From Purshia tridentata (lineage: Eukaryota > Streptophyta > Magnoliopsida > Rosales > Rosaceae), in contig QANT01004276.1 of NCBI GenBank assembly GCA_003254885.1, forward strand, positions 41,135 through 105,134: a stretch of DNA of 64,000 bases. The letters run 5' to 3'. This document shows, in pieces, positions 1 through 12,237 of this stretch; the first letter of the stretch is position 1, and the number at the start of each line of letters is the position of its first letter. The translations under genes and the position numbers were made by a program. The notes beneath the pieces are model-generated. The model was not told where the DNA came from, searched no databases, and worked only from the letters and a program-made list of their open reading frames with translations.

Positions 1-15
1 AAGTGAAGATTTTAC

Positions 16-3000
16 CTCAGCACAGAAAGCATGGACCCATTGAGCATCACAAGATTTCCTGAAAGCACCAGTAGTGCCACCACATAAACCACATTCTGCT
101 GGAAAATGCTGTTTCTCCCAAAAATTGACCGGAGCTCCAGAGCTTCTAGATGACGAAAGTTGTTGTTCTTCACATAACTCACAGTACCATGGACCTGGAG
201 ATACTTTAACGCTACGATAGCAATCCAAGTGGACAGCAACCTGTAAAAAAGGGCTTAAATATAACCCAAGCAAATCAACAAGTTCATTGAAAGTAACCCA
301 AAGGAAAGGAAGAAAACCTTGCAACTGTAACAGACAAAGATCGGGTTTAACAATGTCTCAGAACGTCTGCAGATGTCACATGATCTAGGATGTTCTTTAG
401 AAATATCTGAGACCGAATGAACAAAACCAGAGTGCTTTTCTATAGAAATCCTAGGGACAGCCACCCTTGGAAACGTCTCCTTCGCCCGTGGCATCATCTG
501 TGAGGAAAAGTTGGACCTCCCACTAGAAGTATTCAACTTCATCACATTCTGCAGAACAGAGAAAAACAAATTACATAAATAAATGAGAACCATAAAGGGA
601 GAAAATATTAACGAAAAAATAAGAAATCATTAACCTCCTGATGGGCAGATTCATCAAGGACATCTTTCCTAAATGAAGAAGTCCTAGATGAGGCAGCAGC
701 AGCAGCAGTTGCAGCTGCTAGCACAGCCTGTGCTTCCTTATGTCGTCTTTCCTTCCTACCCTGCTTCTTTGCCTCTCTAAGCTCACAAAGATACTGGTTA
801 ACAAGCACAGCATCCCATTTTTGCCTCCGTGTGGCATCAAGCTCCCATGGCAGACTCTTAGCAACATTAGATATTAAAATGTCTGCAAGTAAATGTACAA
901 TTCAATTGAATATTCAAAATGTAACACATCAAAATACAAAGTTTTCCATGCCCCTAGATGAGGCAAGATACTGAAAACAAAACTCCACAGAAGATTGGAG
1001 AGTAACGCATATACCAGTAAAATGCTTTCTCACAATTGCATTGTTGAGCAACCTATGCTGATAATAAATGAGTTCTCCTTCTACTTCATCTTCTGGAGAC
1101 AGTTCTAGAACTCCCATTTTTCGAGCCTTAGCCAACTGTTCCAAATTTACCTCATCAGATTTACAAATCATATCACAGCATTTTGGATGCTTATTTTGGT
1201 GATTACAGCAAACACTGGCATGAGAAGATGCCTCCAAACGAGAAATTTCGCAAACACTGGCATGAGAAGATGCCTCCAAACGAGAAATTTCTCCCACACT
1301 TGAACCTGCCAAATAAACTACCTGTCAAACTCACTCATAACAGCATAAACGAAACAAACAAATAATTACCATCCATACCATATATTGGGTTACTTAATGA
1401 CACCCCATTCTGCATCTGCAACAATTTCTTTTGGATATACGGGTGAACATAACAACTAGGAACTTCTTGTGCACTGGATTTTCTGCATAACACAAGATTC
1501 AGAACAGCTCTCATCAGATCACAATACAGAAATATCAAAAGAGTTTCCTGAAGCTTAAGCAAGAACCAAAAACATTTCACATTTTGCCAATTAGAAGGAA
1601 AATACAGAAAAAAGAGCTTACCTGAATTCAGGAACAACTGGTTTTGCAACTGAAGAAGATGGACCTACATTAGCAAGCACCGAGGGACTCTGCAAAGGAA
1701 TAGTAGCCAACTGTTCTTGGCCCCTTTGCAAAAGGCTGAGATCTACGAGTTTAGCAGAACAACCTGTCCATCATACAGTCTTTTATGTCAAAAGGGACAA
1801 CGAGATCTATTTTCAGCACGGCAAAGATCATTTATAAATGACAACAGCAGACTATAATGAGACCAAAGACAACAAATTTAAACCACTATAAAGACAATTG
1901 GACCACTACACCTTAGATATTTTATTTAGAGGCACTTCGGCAATAAAAATTACATGATGTAGGACAATAGTGAAGAGTAAGAAGGACAAAATAGATATCT
2001 GAAATAACTTTGGCCTTTGGCATCGCACCAAAGGTGTATTGGAATCACTCCAATAGAAAATAGAAAATTCCGGCTTTACACCGGCCTTCAGCGTGTCACC
2101 AAAGGTAGCTTGGAATCACTCCAAGTCAACTCGTGCTTCACACACAAGCAGAAATCTGATTTCATTCACCATTAACTTAGGTTCAAAGATTACAAAGTAG
2201 CCCTTTTATAGAGTCATTGTACATGAATAAAGAGACCCACATCAATGCACTCAAGAATTTTAAAAGACAAAAGTCATAACACTTAATAAATTGATTATAG
2301 GACATAAAGAGACTCAAGATAGTAAATATACAACTGTAGAAAAATCTAAAATAAATGCATAAATTTCAGGTGTTTCTTGGAATTGGATGGTCTTATTATA
2401 CTCAAGATAGTAAACAAATGCATACAGTAACCACCTTCTAACTCCTATTTGAATCAGTCAGAGCCCTCCACAAAATATTGAAGCTATATTTTATGACTTG
2501 TAGGACACTTTAATGAAAAACAGTTGGCATGTTTAACACCTAACATGAAGTCCCACCAGAACCAAGAATTAATATAATACCCTAGTCAATCAAAATGCAC
2601 ACAGACGACCAGTGCCTTTAGTCTTCACAAACTACTCAAAAAGATAGACTGCCAACATCTAAACAACAGAAACAAAGAAGAGTACCTTCCGATTTAGGGG
2701 AGAGTGTCAGCAAAGAATCTTGAAACCCATCAGGCTCCACCAAATTCTGCAAAAACAAGCAAAAACCTTAGAAACAAATGCTTGGGTAACTCAGGCATAA
2801 CACATGGGAGATGAAATGGCGAGGAGGAGGAGGAGGAGGAGGAGGAAGAAGAGGGGGGGCGAAGGGGGAGAGAGAGAGAAAGAGACAGACAGCACACTCC
2901 ATTTAGTGTTTTCTTCAGAGCCCCACTCAAGCAAATCAGAGTTCCATAATCATTGAGAAAATCCATTAAAAACAACGTTGATAATCCTAATTACTACAGT

Positions 3001-6000
3001 AAGCCTACTATAACATCTATAACAGTTAATCCCCAAGTTACCTGAAGCATACTCACTTCAACTAAACCTATAAGTAAACTAAACTGAAGTAATAGGCCTA
3101 ACCATTTGAAAAATAAATCCCAGTCCATATTACAGCAGAGAAAGCCCATCATTGCAGATGCCTTGGAGTTTGGGCCATTCCTTAACTAATTAAAAAATTC
3201 TTGACACTGTAAATGACAAACTAAAACTAAACTAAATTTAGTGAATCACATAACAACAGAACCAATATTTCCATATAATGCACTTCCATTAAAATTCCTG
3301 ACATTGTAAATGACATACTAAAACTAAACTGAATTTAGTGAATCACATAATGACAATGGAACCGATATTTACACATATTGCACTTTCATCATCCAGCAAT
3401 ATATAGATTGAAGACACAGGTACTAAAGAGAAATAAATCAAATTATGCACTTATGTACAACTAGTAGTCAAATGCAATCAGAAGATCACATATGCAACTT
3501 CCCTCAAATAATGTAAATTACCTTCTCAACAGCCTCAGGGATGGACACTTTACTTGAATTTTCTGGTTCATCACTGTTGACTTGATCTACCTTAATCTTG
3601 TCCAATACCATCCCATTGTCACTAAATATGTCCTCAGATGAGCTGATTACTTTGTTGTCCTTAAAAACCCTGATACTACTTTTGGTTCTTCTCCGGGGGG
3701 GCACTGACTTAACAGCTACAGGATCTGCAATATCAGACTCTGACAATGATGCAGTATCACAACCATCAGAACCTCCAAACTCAGCCCTGGATGAAATTGT
3801 TGATCTTAATTTCATTATCACATTTTTCTGCATTAAATCCAAATAAGTGTGGTCTTTAAGCCATTTAACTATTCTGCATTTCACATCAGGTACCAAGCTA
3901 TCATCCTGCAGGAAGATGGTCAACACGTCACCAAGAAAGAAAAAAAAATTGGGAAAACAATGAATATATGCTAAAAACTATTTCAGATACTAATTACGAA
4001 CATAAAAATTAATTATTTAGTTCGCATTACAGCAAGTGATGCAGACAAAGAATCAGGTGAGAGGCCAATCTCCAATGCCACATCCTTCACATTAACTTTT
4101 CCACAATCAATCAGCTGCAGACGAAGAAAATATAACTTACAACAAGCTGATTAAGTTCCAAAAATTGTTATCAAATACCATAGACTACATGTATACATTA
4201 CCTTCTTTAAAATCAGAGAAAAATTAATGGAGTCAGATGTATTAACATCCTTGCTGCTTCTCTCTAATGCCCCCGCATCAATCATTGGTTGTGCAACACC
4301 ACCCTCAGACATAAGTCGAGCTTTTAATCTGGAACTAGGAAACACTATCTCCTGTGATTCACTATCACCAGATTTGTCAGAATTAGTTTCTGCAGCCTCA
4401 ATAGGGACTCCATTATTGTCACCATTTCTACAGCCAATCCTTAACTTGTTTAATTTGTTTGTTGACAAGGCCACAGGAAGATGGTTGGAGGCATTTGAGT
4501 TCCTGTCAACAGAGATAGAAGGATCTACCAATTGGATGTTGCTGTTATCTTGCACTTCTGAGTGCTTTGAGCAAAAGGCCCTCAATTCAACCTACATATT
4601 TATCAAAAGTGTGGTTTTTAAGTCAGAAAGCCTCATAATCAGAAGTGTGCTCTTGGAGACTAAAAAACTTAGAAACGCTTGACAGCAGTAACAGCAATCA
4701 ACATAAGAATTACAATTGTCAAAAACATACAAAGGACTCTTACATTATCACACCCATATTTTGCCCAAATTTCCATTCTCTGTCTTCCCTCCCTCGCACA
4801 TAGTGGATGGAAAGAAGTTCTGCAAGCTCCTGAGCCATAACCCCCAAACAAACATCGTCAGAGAGAATGTAATCCCAAAATCACGACAACTAACATTCAA
4901 ACAGTTCAAGAGCAAAATGATTATTTTATGCTAGACAACTGATATAGCAGCAGTTCTCTGCTGTAGTTCAAAGGAATAAATGATGGAATTGAATAAAAGT
5001 GGAACCCATAATGGCATAACATGCAAAATGCAGATATGAAGATCAATAAGTACATGAAAACCAACAAATCCACAGAAAAATTTTCATGATGAAGTCATTA
5101 GCTAACAACATTTTAAATATATTTAAATAAATAAAAATTACTTCCCACTTTATGTGGAAATTACAAAATCAGTTTGAATGTAAAGATAAAACTACATTCT
5201 GTGAGTTTATCATATGTGGAGATCAATCCCACAGGGTCGATGAGTGTGTGTGACTGCTAGACTATGATAACAGCACAATGTTAAGCACATATATACTAAT
5301 TACCAGAATAATCCACTGGCAAACCAATCAAAACAGAAATGAATAACCGTATGAGACAGTATAGCAACAAAGAATACCATGGCTGCATCGAACACAAGCA
5401 CCCCACTTCACCTTGCATATGTTACATATTAACTTTCTGCGTGTTTCCTTTATACCTCCAACATTTATGATGGGCTCCATCTTCGCTAAGTCCTCTATAT
5501 AAACCTCGGGCATCCACTGACAACAAAACAAGTGAGCAAACTCCATAGATCCGCCATTTTCACCACCCTTAAGAACTGGCTTTAAAGCACCACCTTGCTT
5601 TGAGCAAAGCACGCAGGGATTTACAGAATTACTAGTATCAGTCTTATTCTTGCACCAAGAGCATAACCATGATGCACCGACATCCTCTAGCACTCCATAG
5701 CACTTCTGATGAACTCCAACCTTACAAGAACTACAAACAACCAATCGGTTTGACTCATTGCCTGCATCGCCCATGCAGCAAAAATGGCATAAAGATGAAT
5801 TCCCATCACATGGAGATGCAATTAACACTTTCTCCAACCCTGCATCAGCACCCAGAACCTTCCGCTTCTTTGAAGGGCGCTCTGATGTTAAAGAAATCTT
5901 ATTCCTATAACCTAAAAGCCACTCAAGACCAATAGCTGAGTCTGAAGCAAAACAACCCTTTTTCCCCTGAGGCAAACAATCAGCTCCCACACTATCAATT

Positions 6001-7013
6001 TCCATGGACTGCTCATCCTCCTCCGTCTTCACCTCATCTTCAACAACAACCCCATTTTCATTTCCACCATTCTCATTGACGTTTTTAACAGCAACCGAAT
6101 TGGCATTCCCATCATTTGCATCCTCATCCTTGACAACAACTTCATTAGCATTCTCACCGTTTACACTCTCATCCTTGACGACAACCCTATTTGCATTACC
6201 ACCACTTTCATCCTTCTCATTGACAACAACCCTATCTGACTTACCACCACTTGCATCCTCCTCATTGCCAACAAGCCTATTTGAAATAATACCACTTGCA
6301 TCCTCCTCACTGACATCCTTGACGACAACCCTATTTGCATTACCACCACTTTCATCCTTCTCATTGACAACAACCCTATCTGACTTACCACCACTTGCAT
6401 CCTCCTCATTGCCAACAAGCCTATTTGAAATACTACCACTTGCATCCTCCTCACTGACAACGACCCCATCCGCAGTCCCTCCATTTTCGTTTTCATTTGC
6501 ATTCACCCGAGAAACATTTCCCAAAGCTGGAATCAAAAAACACTTAGGAGCGGCTAATTTACTGAGCTCAGATACCTCAGACAAGGTGTCAATATCGGGT
6601 AATGTCAAAGTTCTAAAGTAGTCCTCAGTCTCAGACCAAATGCTATACCCCCGAGACCTCTCGCTCTGCCGAGAAGACTTCTTTTCCACCCCGGAATGCG
6701 ACTTCTTGTGGCGTTTCCGACTATCCGTCTGCCTCGACAAAAAACTAGCCAAAGCCCTGGGCAAGGTGGGCACACTGGAAACCGAGGCATCCTCGGCAAC
6801 ATCAAACGGAGAGCGCTCACACAAAGCCTTCTTGGCCTGGGAGTAAAAATCAATGCCTAAAGAATCCAACTTCTTCGGACTTTCCGGTTGGGTTGCCGGA
6901 ATTTTGGCCGCTGGAACCCTAGAAATCGTGCACGGCCTCTCCTCGGTGCCGCAACCTCCGTCCGCACCCCTACCCATCATTTTCTTCTTCCCGTGACATC
7001 GGCCTCCGGTCAT
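16..7013 (-). CDS. PHD-finger chromatin protein with two PHD / extended-PHD modules (partial, 3' end beyond the left edge)
   Basis: Twelve exons splice in frame to about 1,297 codons: 7013-5378, 4829-4744, 4591-4202, 4114-4031, 3905-3522, 2746-2686, 1763-1622, 1482-1370, 1305-1015, 882-635, 548-318, 240-16. The last donor is at 15, so the gene continues off the window. Exon 1 encodes a PHD finger (CHFC, CSSC, HQKC, CSWC) and starts an extended PHD (CVLC, HLFC, CNIC) that finishes in exon 2 (CRTSFHPLCAREGR). Exons 11-12 hold a second PHD (CDIC, CYSC, HLDC, CELC) and the start of a second extended PHD (CGLC, HAFC). Family members are nuclear histone readers of the JADE/BRPF-like PHD-knuckle-PHD type; the closest plant relative I recall is At1g77800. 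The start at 7013 is preferred to an in-frame ATG at 7064, because the downstream N-terminus (MTGGRCHGKKK) looks like the conserved one. Exons 1 and 9 carry in-frame repeat expansions. Confidence 0.88.
1208..1291. repeat. Perfect 42-bp tandem duplication inside PHD-gene exon 9
   Basis: Positions 1208-1249 and 1250-1291 are identical over 42 bases. The result is a repeated 14-residue segment (EISRLEASSHASVC twice) at the start of exon 9. The frame is kept. Confidence 0.95.
1960..2240 (-). mobile_element. LTR-like fragment in the intron between PHD-gene exons 6 and 7
   Basis: Read on the minus strand, this stretch has a TATAAAA box (2210-2204) in the context CTATAAAAGGG. GC-richer sequence with a repeated core (GGAATCACTCC at 2041 and 2112) follows, unlike the AT-rich intron around it. 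That resembles the promoter half of a copia-type LTR. I could not find both ends or a target-site duplication, so the limits are approximate and the identity is tentative. Confidence 0.4.
2818..2880. repeat. GAG/GA microsatellite in a PHD-gene intron
   Basis: A GAG-repeat run followed by G-rich and GA-rich sequence. On the gene strand it is a CTC/TC pyrimidine tract about 70-130 bases upstream of the exon 6 acceptor. Confidence 0.85.
3201..3398. repeat. ~98-bp imperfect tandem duplication in a PHD-gene intron
   Basis: The segment starting near 3201 (TTGACACTGTAAATGACA) recurs near 3299 (CTGACATTGTAAATGACA) and stays alignable through the shared block AATTTAGTGAATCACATAA. It lies in the 775-bp intron between exons 5 and 6. 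I see no coding or splicing role. Confidence 0.75.
6171..6458. repeat. 144-bp near-perfect tandem duplication inside PHD-gene exon 1
   Basis: Copies 6171-6314 and 6315-6458 differ by only a few bases. Each encodes 48 residues, around protein residues 186-281, in an acidic stretch rich in Asp, Glu, Asn and Val. Flanking sequence down to about 6040 contains weaker 14-15 residue versions of the same unit. The duplication therefore expands an older minisatellite and keeps the frame. Confidence 0.9.
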
Positions 7014-8994
7014 CACCAAGAATAACCACCACGCCCACAACCGATACAACAATCCATCAGCCAAATCCTAATCCTAACCCTAACCCTAATTTTTAAGTCG
7101 AATCCTAACCGAACTTTGGGTCTGGAAGCCCTCGCATGCACCTAAACGAGAACCCTAACCCTAATTCGAGCACTCCTCGTGTTCAGTGAAATTTCACGTG
7201 CACAGTGTGTGAGAGAGAGAGAGAGAAGGGGGTAAGTCGGGGCTAGGGTTTACGGTTATATTCTGGTTCGTATTCCTTTGGATCCGTTTTTTTGAGTGGT
7301 TTCCTTCTTTTTTTTGTTTTTTTCTTCGCAACAAAAAAAAGTTTGATGGAGAGAGAGATTCGCGTTTTTTGCAGGCAGTGAGTAAGGATGGTACGTTTTA
7401 GGAGATATTTTTTATACGTGGGGGTTTTCTAGCATGGAGTGTCGCAACACATTTGAACTCGTACAGCGGCACTGCTTTACACGTGGCTTTCTCTGATTGG
7501 ATCCAGCGATGTACACCGTTCACCAAGTCAATTATCTACTTTGGCAAATTATCAGCTTCTGTAAACTCTTTTTCTCAGTGCTTAAGCACTTTTCAAGTTT
7601 TCTAAAACTTTAGAAGCCAACAAAAAAACAAGTTTCCTAAAACTTTTTTTCTTACTTTTCGTTTTTGTATTATTTCTAAAAAAGTAATGCTCTATCAAAT
7701 TATCATTCTATAATTTATAATGTCATTTTCAATGCTCAATTCTCTTCGTATAGAAAAATATAATAATATAAAAAAGATTTGGTATTACAAATTTTATCAA
7801 ATTATAAAATACTTTTTATTCAAAATACATTCATATTAAAACAATTTAACAAATGAGAATATAATTGTAAATACAAAAATTAAAAATTAAAAATACCTCA
7901 CTACTTCAAAAGATAAAGTGAAAAGAGTGATATAAATTTATTAAATAAATACAAATTATAAAATAAAAAACACAATATAAATATCAATTAACATGTGCAA
8001 AACGCTTGTCAAAAGTTAAATATAAACAAATTAAAATGCATTTTCTTTCGTAATCTATTTTATGTCAACTGACTACTTTATAAAAAAAAATGTTGTTTCA
8101 CGGAAACCTTGCAACCTTATAATTCTCGATGACTAGTTGCATTAGTCATGTAATCCTCGTCATTGTTCCTATAATCAAGCATTTATTATGATGGCTTGTC
8201 ATTTATTGGTTAATCCAAATAGCACAATATGAGAACAAATAACGTCATATAATAAAAAATAAGCGAAAGTCAATTCATTTGTAAGTGTTTTGTAAAATAC
8301 ATATACACGACATGGTTATAAATATGTTAAATTTTAATTATATTATTCGATCAATTAATGAACCGAATTGAGATGGATTTTTTTAGGAGTTAACACAAAC
8401 ACCCACTCACTAGTACAAATTGCAACCCCACTTCCTACGAACTCCATTGTGGCTTGATTAATTGAGGATCTATCATACTCGACCAAATAAGGTTCTAGCA
8501 AGCTCCATCGTGAGTTGGCCAAGTGAGGTTCTACCAAGCTCCATTGTGACTCGAGCAAATGAGGTTCAAGCATATGCATTGTGGTTCGAAAAATAGCTTC
8601 ACTTGGTATAAATGACAAGCGAAAGTGCTTGGTACATGATTTTCATTTAATCAAATTTGTTCGAGGCATACATTTCCAGCGTGGCTTGACTTATAACTCT
8701 TACCTAATCTTTTTTTTTTTTTTTTACCAAAAACTCTTACCTAATGGCTAATCTTAAATGCAAGAGAGTTCAATTTTATTTTTTACACNAAAAAAAAAAA
8801 AAAAAAAAAGGAGAAAACAAAAGAAAAGAAAAGAGGGACAAAAAGGATGTATCCGCCAGGAAGAGTGTGGAGCAAATAACAGTTGACAAAATCAGAGATC
8901 GGGTTCAAAACACTCCGGTGGGTCGGAATCGGCATCGTCTTCGTCTTCGCGAACTACAAAAGTATCGAAGTCGCTGAATCCGAGGCACCCACAT
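7014..8994. other. Divergent spacer between the PHD gene (-) and the TMEM50-like gene (+)
   Basis: 7014-7250 is the probable PHD-gene leader and proximal promoter. It holds telomere-like CCCTAA repeats (7068-7091 and 7150-7163), a CACGTG core at 7195-7200 and a GA tract at 7207-7227. 7430-8430 is AT-rich with no gene that I can support. A degenerate minisatellite lies at 8440-8595. An A-run containing one N (8789) precedes the TMEM50-like leader, which starts around 8870. Confidence 0.6.
8440..8595. repeat. Degenerate 36-bp minisatellite
   Basis: Units begin at 8440, 8500, 8536 and 8572, with a shortened unit at 8476. The core reads AAGCTCCATYGTG followed by a variable part and GAGGTTCTA or GAGGATCTA. 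An 87-codon minus-strand frame runs through it only because the unit length is divisible by three. Confidence 0.75.
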
Positions 8995-10425
8995 ATGGAT
9001 TTGCTGGAGCTTTGGGCAATCTTTGGGCCAGGAGTCGCCGGCCTTGTTTTCGGCGCCGGATGGTGGTTTTGGGTCGACGCCGTCGTTTGCAGCCCCGTGA
9101 AGGTCTCCTTCGTCCACTACCTCCCTGGTCCGACCCGACCCCACCCAACTCAATCCCTCACACTCTGTGTAATTCTTAGGTTTTAAAGGTTTTTGATTCG
9201 GGGTCCGTGATTGGTGGTTTTGCAGGCATATTCGCGTCTCTGGCGGCGTTGATGTTTAATTGCGTTAAGAAGGAAGACATTGATTACTCTCCATACGAAG
9301 AGGGCGAGTGGAGGTAAGCAATTTTACCACTTTTTGTGCAACAGCTCAAAATAATGGCCAAATTGAACTTATTGGCTGCTTCATGTAGTAGCATTTGTTC
9401 AATGTTTCAATCTTTATTCAGTTTCAGTGTGATTTTATTTTATTTTATTTTATTTGATTTGATTGTGTTTGATTGGTGTTCTTAATGTTATAGTTCAATA
9501 TACTTGTTAGATGGTTTAACCTTTGTAAATCAAGCAATGAAGCAATTAGCCACAGATATGAAAAATTAGATGATTCAATATTTGGCCTATATACTGATGC
9601 AAACATATTCTTATGCCTCTCTGTGACCTTGAATTCCTTGAGTACCCATTTGATAATTTCGTGCTCTAGCTTGTTAGAGTTCAATGTTTTTGTTGTTTGC
9701 TTTTTCAGAAATTGGTTCTAATCCTTCCTTGAATTGCAACAGGTTGAAGCTTTGGCTGTTCATTGCTTATGTTGTATCCTTTGTATCTCTAGCGGCATCA
9801 GTGGGTTTGCTAATACAGGATTCACTTGTGACAACTGGCCCTTCAATATGGACTGGAACTGCTGGTGTCTTGCAATCAGTTTTCGTGTTGATCAGGTAAA
9901 GTTGTCTTTCATGAAGCCCCACCCCATCTGTTTTTGAGATCTTTGTACGAGGTCACTCCTTATTGATAAGCATGCAGTTATATTTTTGCTCTATGTTTTT
10001 CCAAAAAGAAATTTTTACTCCATTTATGTGTATATGTCTCGAGAATATTTCTAAGTCATGCAGGAAAATCTTTTGCCAAAAGCAGTCATTTCCCCTTGAA
10101 ATTTATTTACTGTTATGCTTCTCAATAACTTCGATTTCAGCTATTGACTAACTAGAGTTGCTGGGTTGCTTTTTTAGAACAAAATAAATTGATATTAAAA
10201 AATGGTATTTTCTGCCACATTACTTACCCCTGGCAGTCTGAGGTGCACCCTAGACCCATGAACAACATCCCATTAATGGAATGCACACCTAGACATGAAC
10301 ATGCTTTGTGCACACATACAATTCTTTCAATACTTAAAAATACATTGCATACTGTTACCAGCTAGCTTAACCAAAATTTGGTCTCTTGCAGTGGGCTTAT
10401 TTATTGGACTGCTCACCCGGAGTGA
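8995..10425 (+). CDS. TMEM50-type four-helix membrane protein
   Basis: Four exons (8995-9127, 9226-9313, 9743-9895, 10392-10425) join in frame with GT-AG introns and give 135 residues, the usual length of plant TMEM50 homologues. Four hydrophobic helices are visible, at about residues 10-32, 42-57, 75-98 and 108-130. Conserved family words include WAIFGPG, GWWFWVDAVV, KKEDIDYSPYEEGEWR and LIYWTAHPE. Animal TMEM50 proteins are endoplasmic reticulum or endosomal membrane proteins with poorly defined roles; plant function is not known to me. The start at 8995 gives the conserved N-terminus MDLLELWAIFGPG; frames opening further upstream are in the leader. The gene is convergent with the next one. 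Confidence 0.93.
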
Positions 10426-12237
10426 GTAGGGATGTACCAGCAGTACTTTTTCCTTTGGAAACTGCATTTCACAAGTGAGGGAATCGCCTGAGCATGTGTG
10501 TGTGTATCATTTTACTTCTTCAAGTTGGACCAATGAGATGGAAAAATTGAATCGTAAATAGGCCTCCAATTTGAATTCCATGGATAACATGGAAGGTATT
10601 GTTAGCCTTTTGTAAATGAATATATTGTGCCAACAGTGTGGCTTAATTTGCTGAAACTAAGGCAATGACTTTTCAGAACCTGAGTTTAGTTTGAGTTATG
10701 TCTTTTTCACATTAGTTCACAATCTGCCCATACGAGAGCTTATATGCATTCAATGACATGGTCATGGCACCAATTTTTTTCTGTTTTTTTTTTTCTGCAT
10801 CCATTTCCCATGTTTTGGAATGAGTTCATTTTGTTGGGCAAGTAATGACATGCCCGAATGACAAAAAAGAACGTATTGTTGGCTAGATCCTGTAGGTCTT
10901 GGGCAAAAATCTCTATGAATTTGATGTGTTAATTCCTGATTACTTTTGATGATGTGATTGTAAAAGAACCCACATTCAGTCTGAAGATAATTTTCATCCG
11001 ATGCATATGTTCTTATGTATTCCAATTGGTTACTAAGAAATTAAGATACTCATTATACCGCTTATTATACCCAAACTATGCTTTTCCTTTCCTCTGGTTC
11101 TAACCTAAGCAGCTCATCACTTACTAATAACTAAAGGTGTCAAACAATTCAAGTCCGCACGGTTATTTGACGATGTGAATAATAATGAACTACAAAAGCA
11201 ATTGATGCTTATACTATATGATAACAACTCTTGGATTAAGAGATCGCCTACAAACAAACAACTTTGTTAATTAGTTTATGGTACATGATAGTATTAGCAC
11301 ATTATATTAGTTAACAGTAATACAATTTAACATATTATATTTTTATTATTTGAAACCAGCATTGTTCGAAACACTCCTAAACAAAACATAATTCTTCTAC
11401 TTTTGAGATTCAACCTCAGCACGCAAAACCTACTTGCAGTTTTTGCATCATATTGTTTTTGTGATTCAGGATTGAGAAGTAAATTTGAAGCCATTGGGGG
11501 AAATGTTGGTACTTGAGACTTTTGAGTGTTTGTTTTGCAGTCAATTGTAGGAGTTGACCAATCTTGATTCTCAACAGCGATTGCATTGGCAACTGCCAAC
11601 ACTTGATCATTGCTCCAACACATATTTGCTCACTTTTATAATGAGACCTCCAGATAGTGTAGAACAGGAAAAACAAGTTCTGGATTCAATTCTTCTATTT
11701 CATTATTCATATGTGATTAGGGCCATCAAAAATAACTAAAAACTCATCTAACCAAAATATTAATGAATGATTGCAAGAACATTCATACTAATATGAACTA
11801 AGCTAAAAATAAACCCCTTTTGATTTCTTCTTTTCCGTAAAATTGACCAAAAACATCATAAGCTTTTTCTTGTAGAATTGAAACCCTCCTGAAAGAGTTA
11901 AAAAAAAAAANAAAAAAAAAAGAGAGAAAAAAAGGACCAAAATATCAATTTCTCATCATCTTCCACTGCAGACAAAATAGCCCCTACCCTACCCTCTCCC
12001 AATAAAATTTTAAAACCTAAACAAAAACCATTTTAGGCAGACAGGATTGGGGCACCTGTAACTTATTGCACTATTTGCAGGATGCAGAGTTGTATCCGGA
12101 ACCCATTCTCTTCTTTCATACCAAACTCATCAGTTTTCCCATTTTCTTTTTTCCAAAAAAACAAAAGAGAAAAGAGACTAACCATCTGCCATCAAAAAAT
12201 TGAAAATTCTTGGATCTATGTGTGAGGAAAAAGTAAA
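10426..12237. other. Convergent spacer between the TMEM50-like and vasculin-like genes
   Basis: Holds the 3' UTRs of two genes that face each other. The middle (about 11030-12050) is AT-rich and contains an A-run broken by one N at 11911. Two overlapping minus-strand frames at 11327-11676 have no recognisable family and no supporting splice structure. I see no gene here. Confidence 0.5.

Noticed and set aside
6004-6621. 205-codon plus-strand frame opposite PHD exon 1
   Set aside because: It is the complement of the 144-bp coding repeat and has the same periodic composition. The minus-strand frame carries the real protein.
11327-11676. Two overlapping minus-strand frames that read like protein fragments
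   Set aside because: No recognisable domain, no splice signals joining them to anything, and they lie in the shared 3' region of two convergent genes.
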